From Sulfuriflexus sp. (GTDB lineage Bacteria; Pseudomonadota; Gammaproteobacteria; AKS1), in NCBI GenBank assembly GCA_023134145.1, contig JAGLUW010000032.1, positions 1 through 64,000 on the forward strand: a stretch of 64,000 nt of DNA, in the 5' to 3' direction. The position numbers were made by a program, and so were the translations under genes. Positions 49,917 through 58,815 of this stretch are shown piece after piece. Below the pieces are notes generated by a model. The model saw only the letters and a program-made list of their open reading frames with translations, ran no database searches and was not told the DNA's origin. The number at the start of each line of letters is the position of its first letter. Positions within the stretch are counted from its first letter, which is position 1.

Positions 49917-50816
49917 TTAAGACAAGTAAATCAGTAATTTGTCGATAATATTTTCTGACTGGGAGGCATAACCACCACCAAATAGGTTGAAATGGTTCAA
50001 TATGTGGTAAAGCTTGTAAAGATCGCGGCGCCTCGTATAGCCTACATCTAAAGGCCAAACCTGCTCATAAGCCGTATAAAAATCCGCAGAAAAGCCACCA
50101 AATAGCTCAGTCATAGCCATATCCGTTTCTCGGTCACCATAATAAACGGCGGGATCGTAGATCACCGGCTGGCCATCACTATCAAAACCAGCATTTCCTG
50201 ACCATAAATCACCGTGCAACAAAGAAGCTTCAGGGGTATACGACTCAAAATAGAGGCCTAAACCATCCAATAAGCGCTGACCTTTGTCCCTCGCTGACTT
50301 ATTTAAACCATTGCGCGCCGCTAATTCTAATTGGTAAGCAAAGCGCTGTTCCCTTAAAAAGGCCACCCAGTCTGCTGTCCAGTCATTAAGCTGGGGTGTT
50401 GCACCAATGGTGTTATCTCGATGCCAACCATAGCCACGACCAGCGGAATTGAATTGATGTAAGTGCGCTAATTGCTCTCCCAGCAGTGCCTCGCCTGAGG
50501 CCCCTCCACGTGAAAATTGAATATTCTCTAACACTAAATAGGCATGTGTATTTGTTTCCCCATAACAAATAACGGTTGGCACACGAATCACTTTAGGTTG
50601 AGCTAACGCCAATAAACCCTCCGCTTCTGCGGTAAACATATCCAATTGCCCAACACGATTCAGCTTAAGGAAAAACTCTCGGCCACACTGCCCTTCGAGA
50701 CGATAGGCATCATTAATGTCACCGCCTGCTACCGAACTGTGATTTTCCATTTGGAATGGTGAGCCTGTACTCACGCTGATATCAGCGCAGATAGCATCTA
50801 AGTTGAATTCATTCAT
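49917..50816 (-). CDS. Fructosamine kinase-family protein
   Basis: A 299-residue APH-fold kinase. SSVAGGDINDAYRLE forms the nucleotide loop, the Lys in REFFLKLN binds phosphates, YLVLENI is the hinge, and LLHGDLWSGN plus IYDPAVYYGDRETDMAM carry the catalytic and metal Asp. Family members phosphorylate fructosamines or ribulosamines on glycated proteins, marking them for repair; some bacterial members act on small sugar amines. It is encoded upstream of the Sel1 pair on the same strand. A TTG at 50825 is an alternative start. Confidence 0.9.
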   Translation of the reverse strand: MNEFNLDAICADISVSTGSPFQMENHSSVAGGDINDAYRLEGQCGREFFLKLNRVGQLDMFTAEAEGLLALAQPKVIRVPTVICYGETNTHAYLVLENIQFSRGGASGEALLGEQLAHLHQFNSAGRGYGWHRDNTIGATPQLNDWTADWVAFLREQRFAYQLELAARNGLNKSARDKGQRLLDGLGLYFESYTPEASLLHGDLWSGNAGFDSDGQPVIYDPAVYYGDRETDMAMTELFGGFSADFYTAYEQVWPLDVGYTRRRDLYKLYHILNHFNLFGGGYASQSENIIDKLLIYLS

Positions 50817-50865
50817 GAAAAACAAACTACCCCCTTTGCCTAAACATAATCAAGTAAGCAACACG

Positions 50866-50896
50866 CAAAAAAAAGGGGTACCTATAAGGTACCCCT
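50866..50896 (-). terminator. Rho-independent terminator facing left
   Basis: The minus strand has a nine-base perfect stem, a five-base loop and eight T. No minus-strand protein gene lies upstream of it, which is the main argument for the small RNA. Confidence 0.8.
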
Positions 50897-50955
50897 AAAT
50901 ACATATATAAGGAGGAGAAACTAAAAAATGCAGAAACTACGTCAATTAGCCAATT
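50866..50955 (-). ncRNA. Candidate small RNA with anti-Shine-Dalgarno motif
   Basis: On the minus strand a promoter (TTGCAG-N17-TATACA, 50990 to 50962) is followed about 90 bases later by a strong terminator: perfect nine-base arms AGGGGTACC and GGTACCCCT (50874-50896) and eight T. The span has no minus-strand frame of note but contains the pyrimidine run TTTCTCCTCCTTA, complementary to Shine-Dalgarno sequences. The opposite strand holds a 14-codon frame with an excellent ribosome site (AAGGAGGAG, ATG at 50928), so a leader peptide is the alternative. Apart from these and a small hairpin (CGTCAG at 51074 with CTGACG at 51084), 50826-51188 is featureless. Confidence 0.45.
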
Positions 50956-51188
50956 GGCTTGTGTATAACTAGTATTTATACTTCCTGCAATCAACGTGCC
51001 AGATTAGATTGACTATAAATCAGTTACTTACTCTCTAAATTTATCGACCTTGCGGCAATATATTGACCTATAACGTCAGTAAGCTGACGCTCAGTGACCA
51101 CGCAACTTTAGCAATTTACTTGAAGAGTTGGCGATAAGTTCTATTATCTATGTAAAATAATACAATAAATTGCGCAGGATGACGCTGC

Positions 51189-52370
51189 ATGCCCACTGAA
51201 AGTGATACAAATACTGAAAATCTCCCACATTTACTAGTCGTAGATGATTCACGGCTAATGCGTCGTGCTATTGGCAAGATTCTAGGCAAAGAATATCGCA
51301 TCACCGAAGCGGAAGATGGCAAGGTCGCCTGGGAACTACTGCAGTCCAGTAACGATATTCAAGTCGTATTTTCAGATCTCTCCATGCCCAACCTCGATGG
51401 TTTTGGCCTACTTGAGCTAATTCGTAATAGCGAAGACCCATCAATAAATGAATTACCCGTCATTATCATTACCGGTGCGGAAGATGATGATGCCATTAAA
51501 CATAAGGCTCTCAATAACGGCGCATCAGACTTCATTAGTAAACCCTTTGAATCTGCCGAACTTCGCACCCGAGCCAAAACCCATATTCGTCTTGAAGAAA
51601 CACATAAGAAACTTAACCAAACTGAATCTGAACTTGAAGCACAGGCTACCGTAGACAAACTCACTGGCCTGAGTAATAAAAAATATTTCGAAAGTCATAT
51701 TGTTAAAGATCTTTCTTATGCCAAGCGCCATCGTTGTGAACTGACATTAATATTTCTTGAAGTCGATAATTTTCAAACACTTTTCCTCAAACAGGGAAAA
51801 ACCGTTGCTGATGAGGTTCTGAAAAAAGTCGCCGACATTGGCCGTGAAAATATTCGTAATGAAGACACTCTTGCGCGTATCGGTCTATCTAAACTCGCGT
51901 TCATTCTGCCTGCAGCTAACCGCATTGGTGCCAAACGTCTTGCTCAGCGCATTAGCCAACAAATTAGTGACATAGAGATAACGCCCGTTACAACCAGTAT
52001 TGGTATTGCTGCCATTGATATCAATAATGACATTAGCGTCAGCGATATTATTAATCTTGCTGAAGAACATTTACAACAAGCTCATCAACAAGATAGCAAC
52101 AGTATCATTATTGATGACAATCACACCGAAGAAGAAATAATAACATCTGAACCAGAAAAAGAACCTGTAGAAGAAAAGCTAGCAGCATTAAAATCATTAC
52201 CGGATATGAATACCGCAACACAAATGGCTTCTAGTGATGAAGCCGAACGACTTCAACCATATCTTGCTGTTTTATTAAAAGGAATTTTGCCTCTTTTAAA
52301 ACTATGTAATAGCAGCCTTAAATTAGAAATAGATGAGGCCATCACGCGTATTGAAAAGTATTTAGCTTAA
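51189..52370 (+). CDS. Response regulator with degenerate GGDEF domain
   Basis: A 393-residue protein with an intact receiver (acid pair in LLVVDDSRLMRR, acceptor Asp in VFSDLSMPNLDG, Lys in FISKPFE) followed by a coiled linker and a GGDEF-fold domain (about 155-300; VDKLTGLSNKKYFE). The active-site motif reads RIGLSKLAFILP where catalytic enzymes have GGDEF, so diguanylate cyclase activity is not expected. A C-terminal extension of about 90 acidic then helical residues is unfamiliar. It is convergent with the HDOD gene. It may act as a phosphorylation-driven adaptor or binding partner. Confidence 0.88.
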   Translation: MPTESDTNTENLPHLLVVDDSRLMRRAIGKILGKEYRITEAEDGKVAWELLQSSNDIQVVFSDLSMPNLDGFGLLELIRNSEDPSINELPVIIITGAEDDDAIKHKALNNGASDFISKPFESAELRTRAKTHIRLEETHKKLNQTESELEAQATVDKLTGLSNKKYFESHIVKDLSYAKRHRCELTLIFLEVDNFQTLFLKQGKTVADEVLKKVADIGRENIRNEDTLARIGLSKLAFILPAANRIGAKRLAQRISQQISDIEITPVTTSIGIAAIDINNDISVSDIINLAEEHLQQAHQQDSNSIIIDDNHTEEEIITSEPEKEPVEEKLAALKSLPDMNTATQMASSDEAERLQPYLAVLLKGILPLLKLCNSSLKLEIDEAITRIEKYLA

Positions 52371-52382
52371 ATAATATTAAAC

Positions 52383-54068
52383 TTATTTCCCACGCTGCAT
52401 CTCAGCATACTGCAAAGCCAATTTTGCCTGACTGACAAACTGTATAAATCCTTGTTGCATGATGTCATTTACAGGTCCCGAACGAGGGCCATTATCTACA
52501 TAAAAAAGACCCACTGGCTTATTCCCTGCACGAAGTGCACTGATCATAAATGATGACACTCCCACTTTTTTAATAAATGCCTCTGGTATCGAATCTTTCC
52601 ATGCTGCATCATTTACATCACTAACACATAATTCATTGCCTTCACGAAGTACCTTTATAAAAAGGTTTTTCTTATCACGAACCTGCAAATCAAAATATCC
52701 TTTCAACGGATCTAATAAATCACCAACGCCTAAACGCATCTGCAATTCAGTATGATCTGCATTCAATAAACAAAGTGAAACTCGCTTAAAACCAATGCCC
52801 CGGTGCAAACCATCTAATACCTTTCCAAATACATGATGCACGCCTGCAGCAGAAGTAATTAAACCTGTAATTTCTTGTAAAATAGACAACTGCACTTGCA
52901 AATTACCTTGATGTTCTAGCGTTGCTGATTCTTTATCACTACTCGTTGTTTTAGAAACATTTATTTTTTCTTCTTGTTTTACAGCGCTTGCTGAAGATTC
53001 ATTTCTAGTTTCATCGCTGTCCAGAAATTCATCAATTAAATCGCCATCTTTTAACAAACCATTATTTTTCGCCCGTGTTCCTGCAAAGAACGCAAGCTGT
53101 CTTGCTGTTTTATTTAATAAAGCATCTTCACTCGCGCGTACTGGTGGCATTAATAACTTCACATCCAAACCATAATCACTGGCAAGATCACAACTGGTTC
53201 GGAAAGTTTGCTGCATACTTTCTTCAATTTCGTTTCGTTCAATGCCAACCGCATCGGCTAGATTTTGATATATATCACCCAAGCCTTGTTTCGAACGATT
53301 ACTTCTTGCGTAAATCACATCCAAACTTTCATGTGCAAGTGATGCAAGCGCATTATTAATATCCGTCACATCTCGTAATGTTTTATCTGATTTTTTTGCA
53401 TAAGGATTCATGGTTTTTACAACACTATTACCAAAGCCCCATTGTTCTGCCAATTTCCGACCAATCAAATAAAATGACCCACCTAATTCTTGTTGCTGAA
53501 TCTTCCCCCAGCTAACATCGGTTTCTCTACTTTGCCGTGACATGTCGTCATATTTTTCAGGTAATGCATAGGCAACAATAATCTCACCTAGACCATGCAA
53601 TAAACCACAAATGTAACTTTCCTCAACGTCTTTAATTCCTGCCTTCTCGGCAATTTCTCTTGCCATGCCTGCCGTAAGAAATGCATTCACCAACATTAAA
53701 TTCATATCAACACTGGGATGCTCAGAGTTAAAACTGTCGATTAACTTTAGGGTAAGACAAAGGCTACTGATCGTTTCAAAACCCAATAATATAACTGAGC
53801 GAGAAACCGATGCTATTTTTCCAAAGCCGCGATTGTAATAAGGTGAATTAGCGAGTTGCAATAACTTAGTAACCAAGTTGGCATCTTTCATCACTTCAAC
53901 AGCAAGCGACATAGCGTCACTGTCTTCATCTTTACTAACGCGACGAATTTTATTTAAAGAAGCACTAAAAATTGGTAAATCACCCAATTCCGACATGCGT
54001 TGCTCAATTTGCTTGAGTATTTCGCGATTATCTACTTCATCCACTAACTGTTGTTTCTGTGCTGCCAT
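52383..54068 (-). CDS. HDOD-GAF domain signalling protein
   Basis: A 561-residue protein. The HDOD domain (about 25-230; LLQLANSPYYNR, GLLHGLGEIIVAYALP) is followed by a helical region, a Ser/Glu-rich linker (about 340-385) and a GAF domain (about 390-555; FKRVSLCLLNADH, FYVDNGPRSG). HDOD modules are HD-like domains usually lacking phosphodiesterase activity and acting in signalling output; the GAF domain may bind a small ligand. It is 12 bases from the convergent receiver/GGDEF gene, and the pair may function together. Confidence 0.9.
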   Translation of the reverse strand: MAAQKQQLVDEVDNREILKQIEQRMSELGDLPIFSASLNKIRRVSKDEDSDAMSLAVEVMKDANLVTKLLQLANSPYYNRGFGKIASVSRSVILLGFETISSLCLTLKLIDSFNSEHPSVDMNLMLVNAFLTAGMAREIAEKAGIKDVEESYICGLLHGLGEIIVAYALPEKYDDMSRQSRETDVSWGKIQQQELGGSFYLIGRKLAEQWGFGNSVVKTMNPYAKKSDKTLRDVTDINNALASLAHESLDVIYARSNRSKQGLGDIYQNLADAVGIERNEIEESMQQTFRTSCDLASDYGLDVKLLMPPVRASEDALLNKTARQLAFFAGTRAKNNGLLKDGDLIDEFLDSDETRNESSASAVKQEEKINVSKTTSSDKESATLEHQGNLQVQLSILQEITGLITSAAGVHHVFGKVLDGLHRGIGFKRVSLCLLNADHTELQMRLGVGDLLDPLKGYFDLQVRDKKNLFIKVLREGNELCVSDVNDAAWKDSIPEAFIKKVGVSSFMISALRAGNKPVGLFYVDNGPRSGPVNDIMQQGFIQFVSQAKLALQYAEMQRGK

Positions 54069-54096
54069 TCAAACTACCCTGCGCGCGTGTTATAAT
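54068..54096 (+). promoter_or_regulatory. Candidate sigma-70 promoter for the small gene at 54170
   Basis: TTCAAA, a 17-base spacer, then a perfect TATAAT. It is divergent from the HDOD start and precedes the small frameshifted frame by about 70 bases. Confidence 0.5.
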
Positions 54097-54169
54097 AGAG
54101 TATCCTTATACAGCTAGTTATCGGCGCGCCCAGCTAAAGCATTAATCTAGGAACTGTGGCAGGAGAGCC

Positions 54170-54354
54170 ATGATCAGTAACAGCAAAAAACTCTTATCTC
54201 GGCACATGAGCTTGCCCTGCTCTACAAAACCCATCCTCCTGCCAGCGACAGGCTCGATAGACTGGATCCTGCCTTGGAGCAATTTGAAGACCCTATCGAA
54301 GAATCACCACTACCCGAAAAACGTTTCAATACTTACGTAACTCGACGCCCTTAA
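54170..54354 (+). pseudogene. Small gene interrupted (or recoded) at an A6 run
   Basis: AGGAGAG lies just upstream of the ATG at 54170. The first frame (MISNSKK...) runs to a stop at 54340 with an unlikely composition. If reading slips back one base at the A6 run (54185-54190), the frame continues as TLISAHELALLYKTHPP, then ALEQFEDPIEESPLP and ends RRP at 54352-54354, a plausible 61-residue acidic protein. Either a base has been lost from the A run, or this is a minus-one recoding site, or a sequencing error. I do not recognise the product. Confidence 0.5.
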
Positions 54355-54395
54355 TGACGTCCGTGAAACATTCTCTAGCCAGATACGACCTTCAT

Positions 54396-54609
54396 TTATG
54401 CACAGCACGTTTACAATCAATAGATTAGCGACATAAATTTGTCACAAAATGTTAACAAACGCTATTGTTATAGTGAAACATATTGAAATCATTAGTTTTT
54501 TCTGAAATGTCGAAAATCTGAACAATCTAATAAAGATCACTATTTTTTACTCAAAAGAGACTCTATTCAGGGTTTAATCCACAGAGTTATCCACAGAAAT
54601 TGTGGACAA
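54396..54609. other. DnaA-box cluster in AT-rich DNA upstream of priA
   Basis: Two perfect TTATNCACA boxes, TTATGCACA (54396-54404) and TTATCCACA (54589-54597), an inverted TGTGGACAA (54601-54609, reads TTGTCCACA), and a near box TAATCCACA (54575-54583). The DNA between is AT-rich and holds GATCACTATTTTTT, reminiscent of origin unwinding repeats. No protein gene is seen from 54355 to 54731. It could be a replication origin, a DnaA-titrating site or a DnaA-controlled priA promoter. Confidence 0.5.
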
Positions 54610-54731
54610 CTTTCATTCCTCTAAGCTGCTCAAACACTTAGGCTGTTTTGCTAAATAACTAGCTCAGATTTACCGCTCAACTCCCTTATTAAACATGCGG
54701 CAGATCGTCTTCATCATGTTAAAGTGCCCGC

Positions 54732-56942
54732 ATGCAGTCTGCCCGTTATCTTCAAATCGCTATCGGCTCTCCCTTACGACGACATTTCGATTACCTTCCT
54801 CCAGAAGGCTCTAAACAGTCTGATTGGCAGGTGGGAATTCGAGTCCAAGTGCCCTTTGGCAGGCGCACCGAAATCGGTATTTTGGTCGGTATCAGCGACC
54901 ACAGTGACGTACCGGCAGCCAAATTACGCCCAGCACTGAAAATCCTTGATGATGCCCCTCTACTCAGTGATGAAATGATGTCGCTATTAAAGTGGGCAAG
55001 TGATTACTATCACCACCCGATAGGCGACGTCTTACAACATGCCCTCCCCGTGTTACTACGCCAAGGTAAAGATGCCAGTGCGCGTACCGAAACCGTTTGG
55101 CAACTCAGTGAAACAGGCAAGGCCGCAGATATTGCTGACTTAAGCCGCGCGCCCAAACAAGCCGCCTTATTAACGCAACTGCAACTCAATAAGGATGATC
55201 TACTCAGTAAGGACGACTTCAACCAACAACACAGTAACTGGCGTACACCATTAGCAGCACTCATAAAACGCGGCTGGGTCGACGCAATTGAACGGCGCGG
55301 ATTATTAGGTGACACCGCGGTACCGGACCAAGCACCTGAACTAAATGATGAACAAGCCGCCGCTATCGATACCGTTTGTGCACAACATGATGAATACCAA
55401 TGCTTCTTACTCGATGGCGTTACTGGCAGTGGTAAAACCGAAGTCTATCTCGGCATCATTGCGCACGTACTCGCTCAGGGTCGCCAAGCATTGGTGTTAG
55501 TTCCCGAAATTAGTTTAACGCCACAAACTGTAAGCCGTTTTCAACGTCGATTCAGAGTGCCGATTGCGATGATGCATTCTGGCCTAGGCCAAGGTGAAAG
55601 ACTCGATGCCTGGCTTGCAGCTCGTGGTGGTGAAGCCGGAATTGTAATTGGTACACGTTCAGCTTTATTTACGCCACTGGCAAATCCCGGCGTGATTATT
55701 ATTGATGAAGAACATGATTCCTCATTCAAACAACAAAAAGGTTTTCGTTATCATGCGCGTGACTTAGCCGTGTTACGTGCCAGAAGATTAGGAATACCTA
55801 TAATACTAGGCTCAGCGACACCTTCACTGGAAAGCCTTGCCAATGTTGATCAAGGTCGTTATCAACAACTGATACTGAATCATCGTATCAGCCGCACAAC
55901 GCCACCGCCGGTGCGCACCATTGACCTACGTGGTCAGCCAATAGAAAGTGGTCTTTCGCACAGTCTATTAAAAATAGTGACTGAACATTTAGAGCGCGAC
56001 GAACAAATTTTATTATTTTTAAACCGTCGCGGTTATGCGCCAACACTCTGTTGCCATGACTGCGGTTGGATCTCCAATTGCCCACGCTGCGATGCCAAGC
56101 TCACCATGCATGCTGCGAGTCAGCGTCTACGTTGTCATCATTGTGGCAGCGAACAACCCATGCCCGCCCACTGCCCCGAATGCAGTAGCACCGAACTACG
56201 GGCACTTGGCCAAGGTACCGAACGAATCGAAGATGCCTTGCAAGCACATTTTCCTGCCGTAGATATACTGCGTATTGATCGTGATACCACGCGACGCAAG
56301 GGTGCAATGCAGGCCATGCTCGATAGAATTCATAATGGTAAAAAAGCCATTCTCGTCGGCACCCAAATGCTCGCCAAAGGTCACGACTTTCCGAATGTCA
56401 CCTTGGTTGGCATCCTCAATGCGGATCAAGGCCTATTCGGTATCGACTTCCGTGCCAGCGAATCCATGGCGCAACTCATCGTGCAAGTGGCCGGTCGTGC
56501 AGGCCGCGCAGACAAACCCGGCCAAGTCTTGGTACAAACCTACCACCCTGAACATCCGCTACTACAAAATCTTTTAAAGCATGGCTACCCCGCTTTTGCC
56601 CAACAAGCCATGCAAGAACGCCGCGAGATCGTCTTGCCACCCTTTGCCTCCATGGCACTACTTCGAGCAGAAGCGAGCCAACGTGAATTACCGATGGGCT
56701 TTCTCAGCAAAGCCTATGCAACGGCGATGGCCTGCAATATTAAAGGCATCGAATTATTTGGCCCACTGCCCGCACCAATGGAACGCCGCGCCGGACGCTA
56801 CCGAGCACAACTGCTCATTCAAGCGGCTGAACGCAAACCACTGCAACACCTATTAAAAATCTTGCTACCTGTACTGGAAAAACTCCCCGAAAGCAGAAAG
56901 GTTCGCTGGTCAATTGATGTCGACCCCGTCGATACCATGTAA
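54732..56942 (+). CDS. priA: Primosomal protein N' (replication restart helicase PriA)
   Basis: A 736-residue PriA. The N-terminal 3' DNA-binding domain (about 1-110; LRRHFDYLPPE) is followed by helicase motif I GVTGSGKTEVYLG (about 229-241), the DEEHD box (about 321-325), the zinc region with eight Cys (CCHDCGWISNCPRC and CHHCGSEQPMPAHCPEC, about 438-480), and the second RecA domain with GRAGRADKPGQVLVQT (core GRAGRADKPG). It reloads the replisome at stalled forks. It is followed by argS after 101 bases. Confidence 0.96.
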   Translation: MQSARYLQIAIGSPLRRHFDYLPPEGSKQSDWQVGIRVQVPFGRRTEIGILVGISDHSDVPAAKLRPALKILDDAPLLSDEMMSLLKWASDYYHHPIGDVLQHALPVLLRQGKDASARTETVWQLSETGKAADIADLSRAPKQAALLTQLQLNKDDLLSKDDFNQQHSNWRTPLAALIKRGWVDAIERRGLLGDTAVPDQAPELNDEQAAAIDTVCAQHDEYQCFLLDGVTGSGKTEVYLGIIAHVLAQGRQALVLVPEISLTPQTVSRFQRRFRVPIAMMHSGLGQGERLDAWLAARGGEAGIVIGTRSALFTPLANPGVIIIDEEHDSSFKQQKGFRYHARDLAVLRARRLGIPIILGSATPSLESLANVDQGRYQQLILNHRISRTTPPPVRTIDLRGQPIESGLSHSLLKIVTEHLERDEQILLFLNRRGYAPTLCCHDCGWISNCPRCDAKLTMHAASQRLRCHHCGSEQPMPAHCPECSSTELRALGQGTERIEDALQAHFPAVDILRIDRDTTRRKGAMQAMLDRIHNGKKAILVGTQMLAKGHDFPNVTLVGILNADQGLFGIDFRASESMAQLIVQVAGRAGRADKPGQVLVQTYHPEHPLLQNLLKHGYPAFAQQAMQERREIVLPPFASMALLRAEASQRELPMGFLSKAYATAMACNIKGIELFGPLPAPMERRAGRYRAQLLIQAAERKPLQHLLKILLPVLEKLPESRKVRWSIDVDPVDTM

Positions 56943-57043
56943 CTTCTAATAATCTTCGTAATTTCTAATAATCTACGGACTTAATCGGTACTTTCTGCCT
57001 TTCAGGCTTGCATGCCACGCAGCGTCAAGGATAATAGCCGCCC

Positions 57044-58813
57044 ATGAAAGATGAACTACAAAAATTGATCCATACTGCCCTTGCTGGCATGGCCAGTGCC
57101 GGTGCGCTGAATTGCGAACTTCCCGATACTATTAATATCGACCGTACCCGTGACAAAAGTCATGGCGACTTCGCCACTAATATTGCCCTCGTGCTATCCA
57201 AGCAAGCGGGAATGAAACCTCGTGATCTCGCCGAGGCTATTGTCAAAGCATTGCCAGCCGATCTCAATATTACCAAGGTTGAAATTGCAGGCCCTGGGTT
57301 TATTAATTTCACCCTCGCTGATGACGCGCAATCTTCCGTTGTCGCCAAGGTACATGAACAAGCCGAGAAATACGGTTGCGGTGACTTAGGCGCTGGGAAA
57401 AAAATCCAAATCGAATTTGTTTCTGCTAACCCAACCGGCCCATTACATGTGGGGCATGGTCGTGGCGCAGCTTATGGCGCATCACTGGGTAACTTATTAA
57501 AAGCTGCCGGTTACGATGTGCACAGCGAATATTACGTAAACGATGCTGGTCGCCAAATGAACATCCTCGCTGCCAGTGTTTGGTTGCGTTACCTTGAATT
57601 AGCCGCACCTGACTTTTGTAATCTATTTCCTAAGAACGGTTACCAAGGTGACTATGTTCAATGTATTGCCGCAGCCTTACGCAATACCCACGGCACACGT
57701 TTCGATCACGATATTGAAACTATATTCTCCGATCTCCCTGCCGATGAAGGCCAAGAAGGTGGTGACAAAGAACTTCATATCGATGGCATCATTGCACGAG
57801 CGCGTGAATTACTTGGCAATGATAATTACCAAATCATCTTCGATGCTGGCTTGCATGACATCACCGATGGCATTCGCGTTGATCTCGAAGACTTTGGCGT
57901 TCATTACGACAATTGGTACTCAGAACATCAGCTACACGATAGCGGCAAGATCGACGACTGTATTGAACGACTCAAGGCATCCGGTCACGTCTATGAAGAG
58001 AAAGGTGCCTTGTGGTTCCGTTCTACTGATTATGGCGATGAAAAAGATCGTGTTGTTGTACGTGACAATGGAATCAAAACTTATTTCGCTGCCGACATCG
58101 CCTACCATATGGAAAAACTCGAGCGTGGTTTTGATCGCGTTATTGATGTATGGGGAGCAGATCACCACGGTTATGTACCACGCGTAAAAGCAGCGCTTGC
58201 CGCGATTGGTTCTGACCCATCAAAACTCGACGTGCTATTAGTCCAGTTCGCGATTCTTTATCGCGGTGGCGAAAGAATGCAAATGTCGACACGTAGTGGA
58301 CAGTTTGTCACCTTGCGTGAGTTACGCAACGAAGTTGGTAATGACGCCGCACGTTTCTTTTATGTGATGCGTAAATGCGAACAGCACATGGACTTTGATT
58401 TAGATTTAGCTAAATCACAAAGTAACGACAATCCTGTTTACTATATTCAATACGCCCATGCACGTATTAGCAGTGTTTTACGTCAACTCGCTGAACAAAA
58501 AGTTGAATGGAATAAAGCTAACGGCCTTGCCAATTTAGCACTGCTCAGTGAGTCACATGAAAGTGATCTACTAACACTATTGGCTAAGTTCCCAGAATTG
58601 ATTGAATCTGCTGCGCGTAACCATGAACCACATCAAGTAGCTTACTACTTGCGTGACTTAGCAACGGCCTTCCATACCTATTACAACGCACACCAATTTA
58701 TTGTTGATGATGCCAATGTACGTGATGCGCGCTTTGCACTCATCACCGCCGTGCAACAAGTCATAAAGAACGGCCTAATATTGCTTGGCGTTAGCGCACC
58801 GGATACTATGTAA
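57044..58813 (+). CDS. argS: Arginyl-tRNA synthetase
   Basis: A 589-residue class I synthetase. It has the N-terminal tRNA D-loop-recognition domain, the HIGH-type motif NPTGPLHVGHGRGA (about 130-143), the KMSKS-equivalent MQMSTRSGQFVTL (about 411-423) and the C-terminal anticodon domain. It charges tRNA-Arg and requires the tRNA for activation. The SPOR gene begins two bases after its stop, an arrangement shared with Pseudomonas. Confidence 0.97.
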   Translation: MKDELQKLIHTALAGMASAGALNCELPDTINIDRTRDKSHGDFATNIALVLSKQAGMKPRDLAEAIVKALPADLNITKVEIAGPGFINFTLADDAQSSVVAKVHEQAEKYGCGDLGAGKKIQIEFVSANPTGPLHVGHGRGAAYGASLGNLLKAAGYDVHSEYYVNDAGRQMNILAASVWLRYLELAAPDFCNLFPKNGYQGDYVQCIAAALRNTHGTRFDHDIETIFSDLPADEGQEGGDKELHIDGIIARARELLGNDNYQIIFDAGLHDITDGIRVDLEDFGVHYDNWYSEHQLHDSGKIDDCIERLKASGHVYEEKGALWFRSTDYGDEKDRVVVRDNGIKTYFAADIAYHMEKLERGFDRVIDVWGADHHGYVPRVKAALAAIGSDPSKLDVLLVQFAILYRGGERMQMSTRSGQFVTLRELRNEVGNDAARFFYVMRKCEQHMDFDLDLAKSQSNDNPVYYIQYAHARISSVLRQLAEQKVEWNKANGLANLALLSESHESDLLTLLAKFPELIESAARNHEPHQVAYYLRDLATAFHTYYNAHQFIVDDANVRDARFALITAVQQVIKNGLILLGVSAPDTM

Positions 58814-58815
58814 AT

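Noticed and set aside
46877-54731. Possible mobile island or prophage
   Set aside because: No integrase, tRNA end, transposase or direct-repeat boundary was seen; the genes look chromosomal, so only a break in synteny is claimed.
57648-58187. A 179-codon frame inside argS
   Set aside because: Same-strand shadow of argS; composition is atypical and argS is intact.
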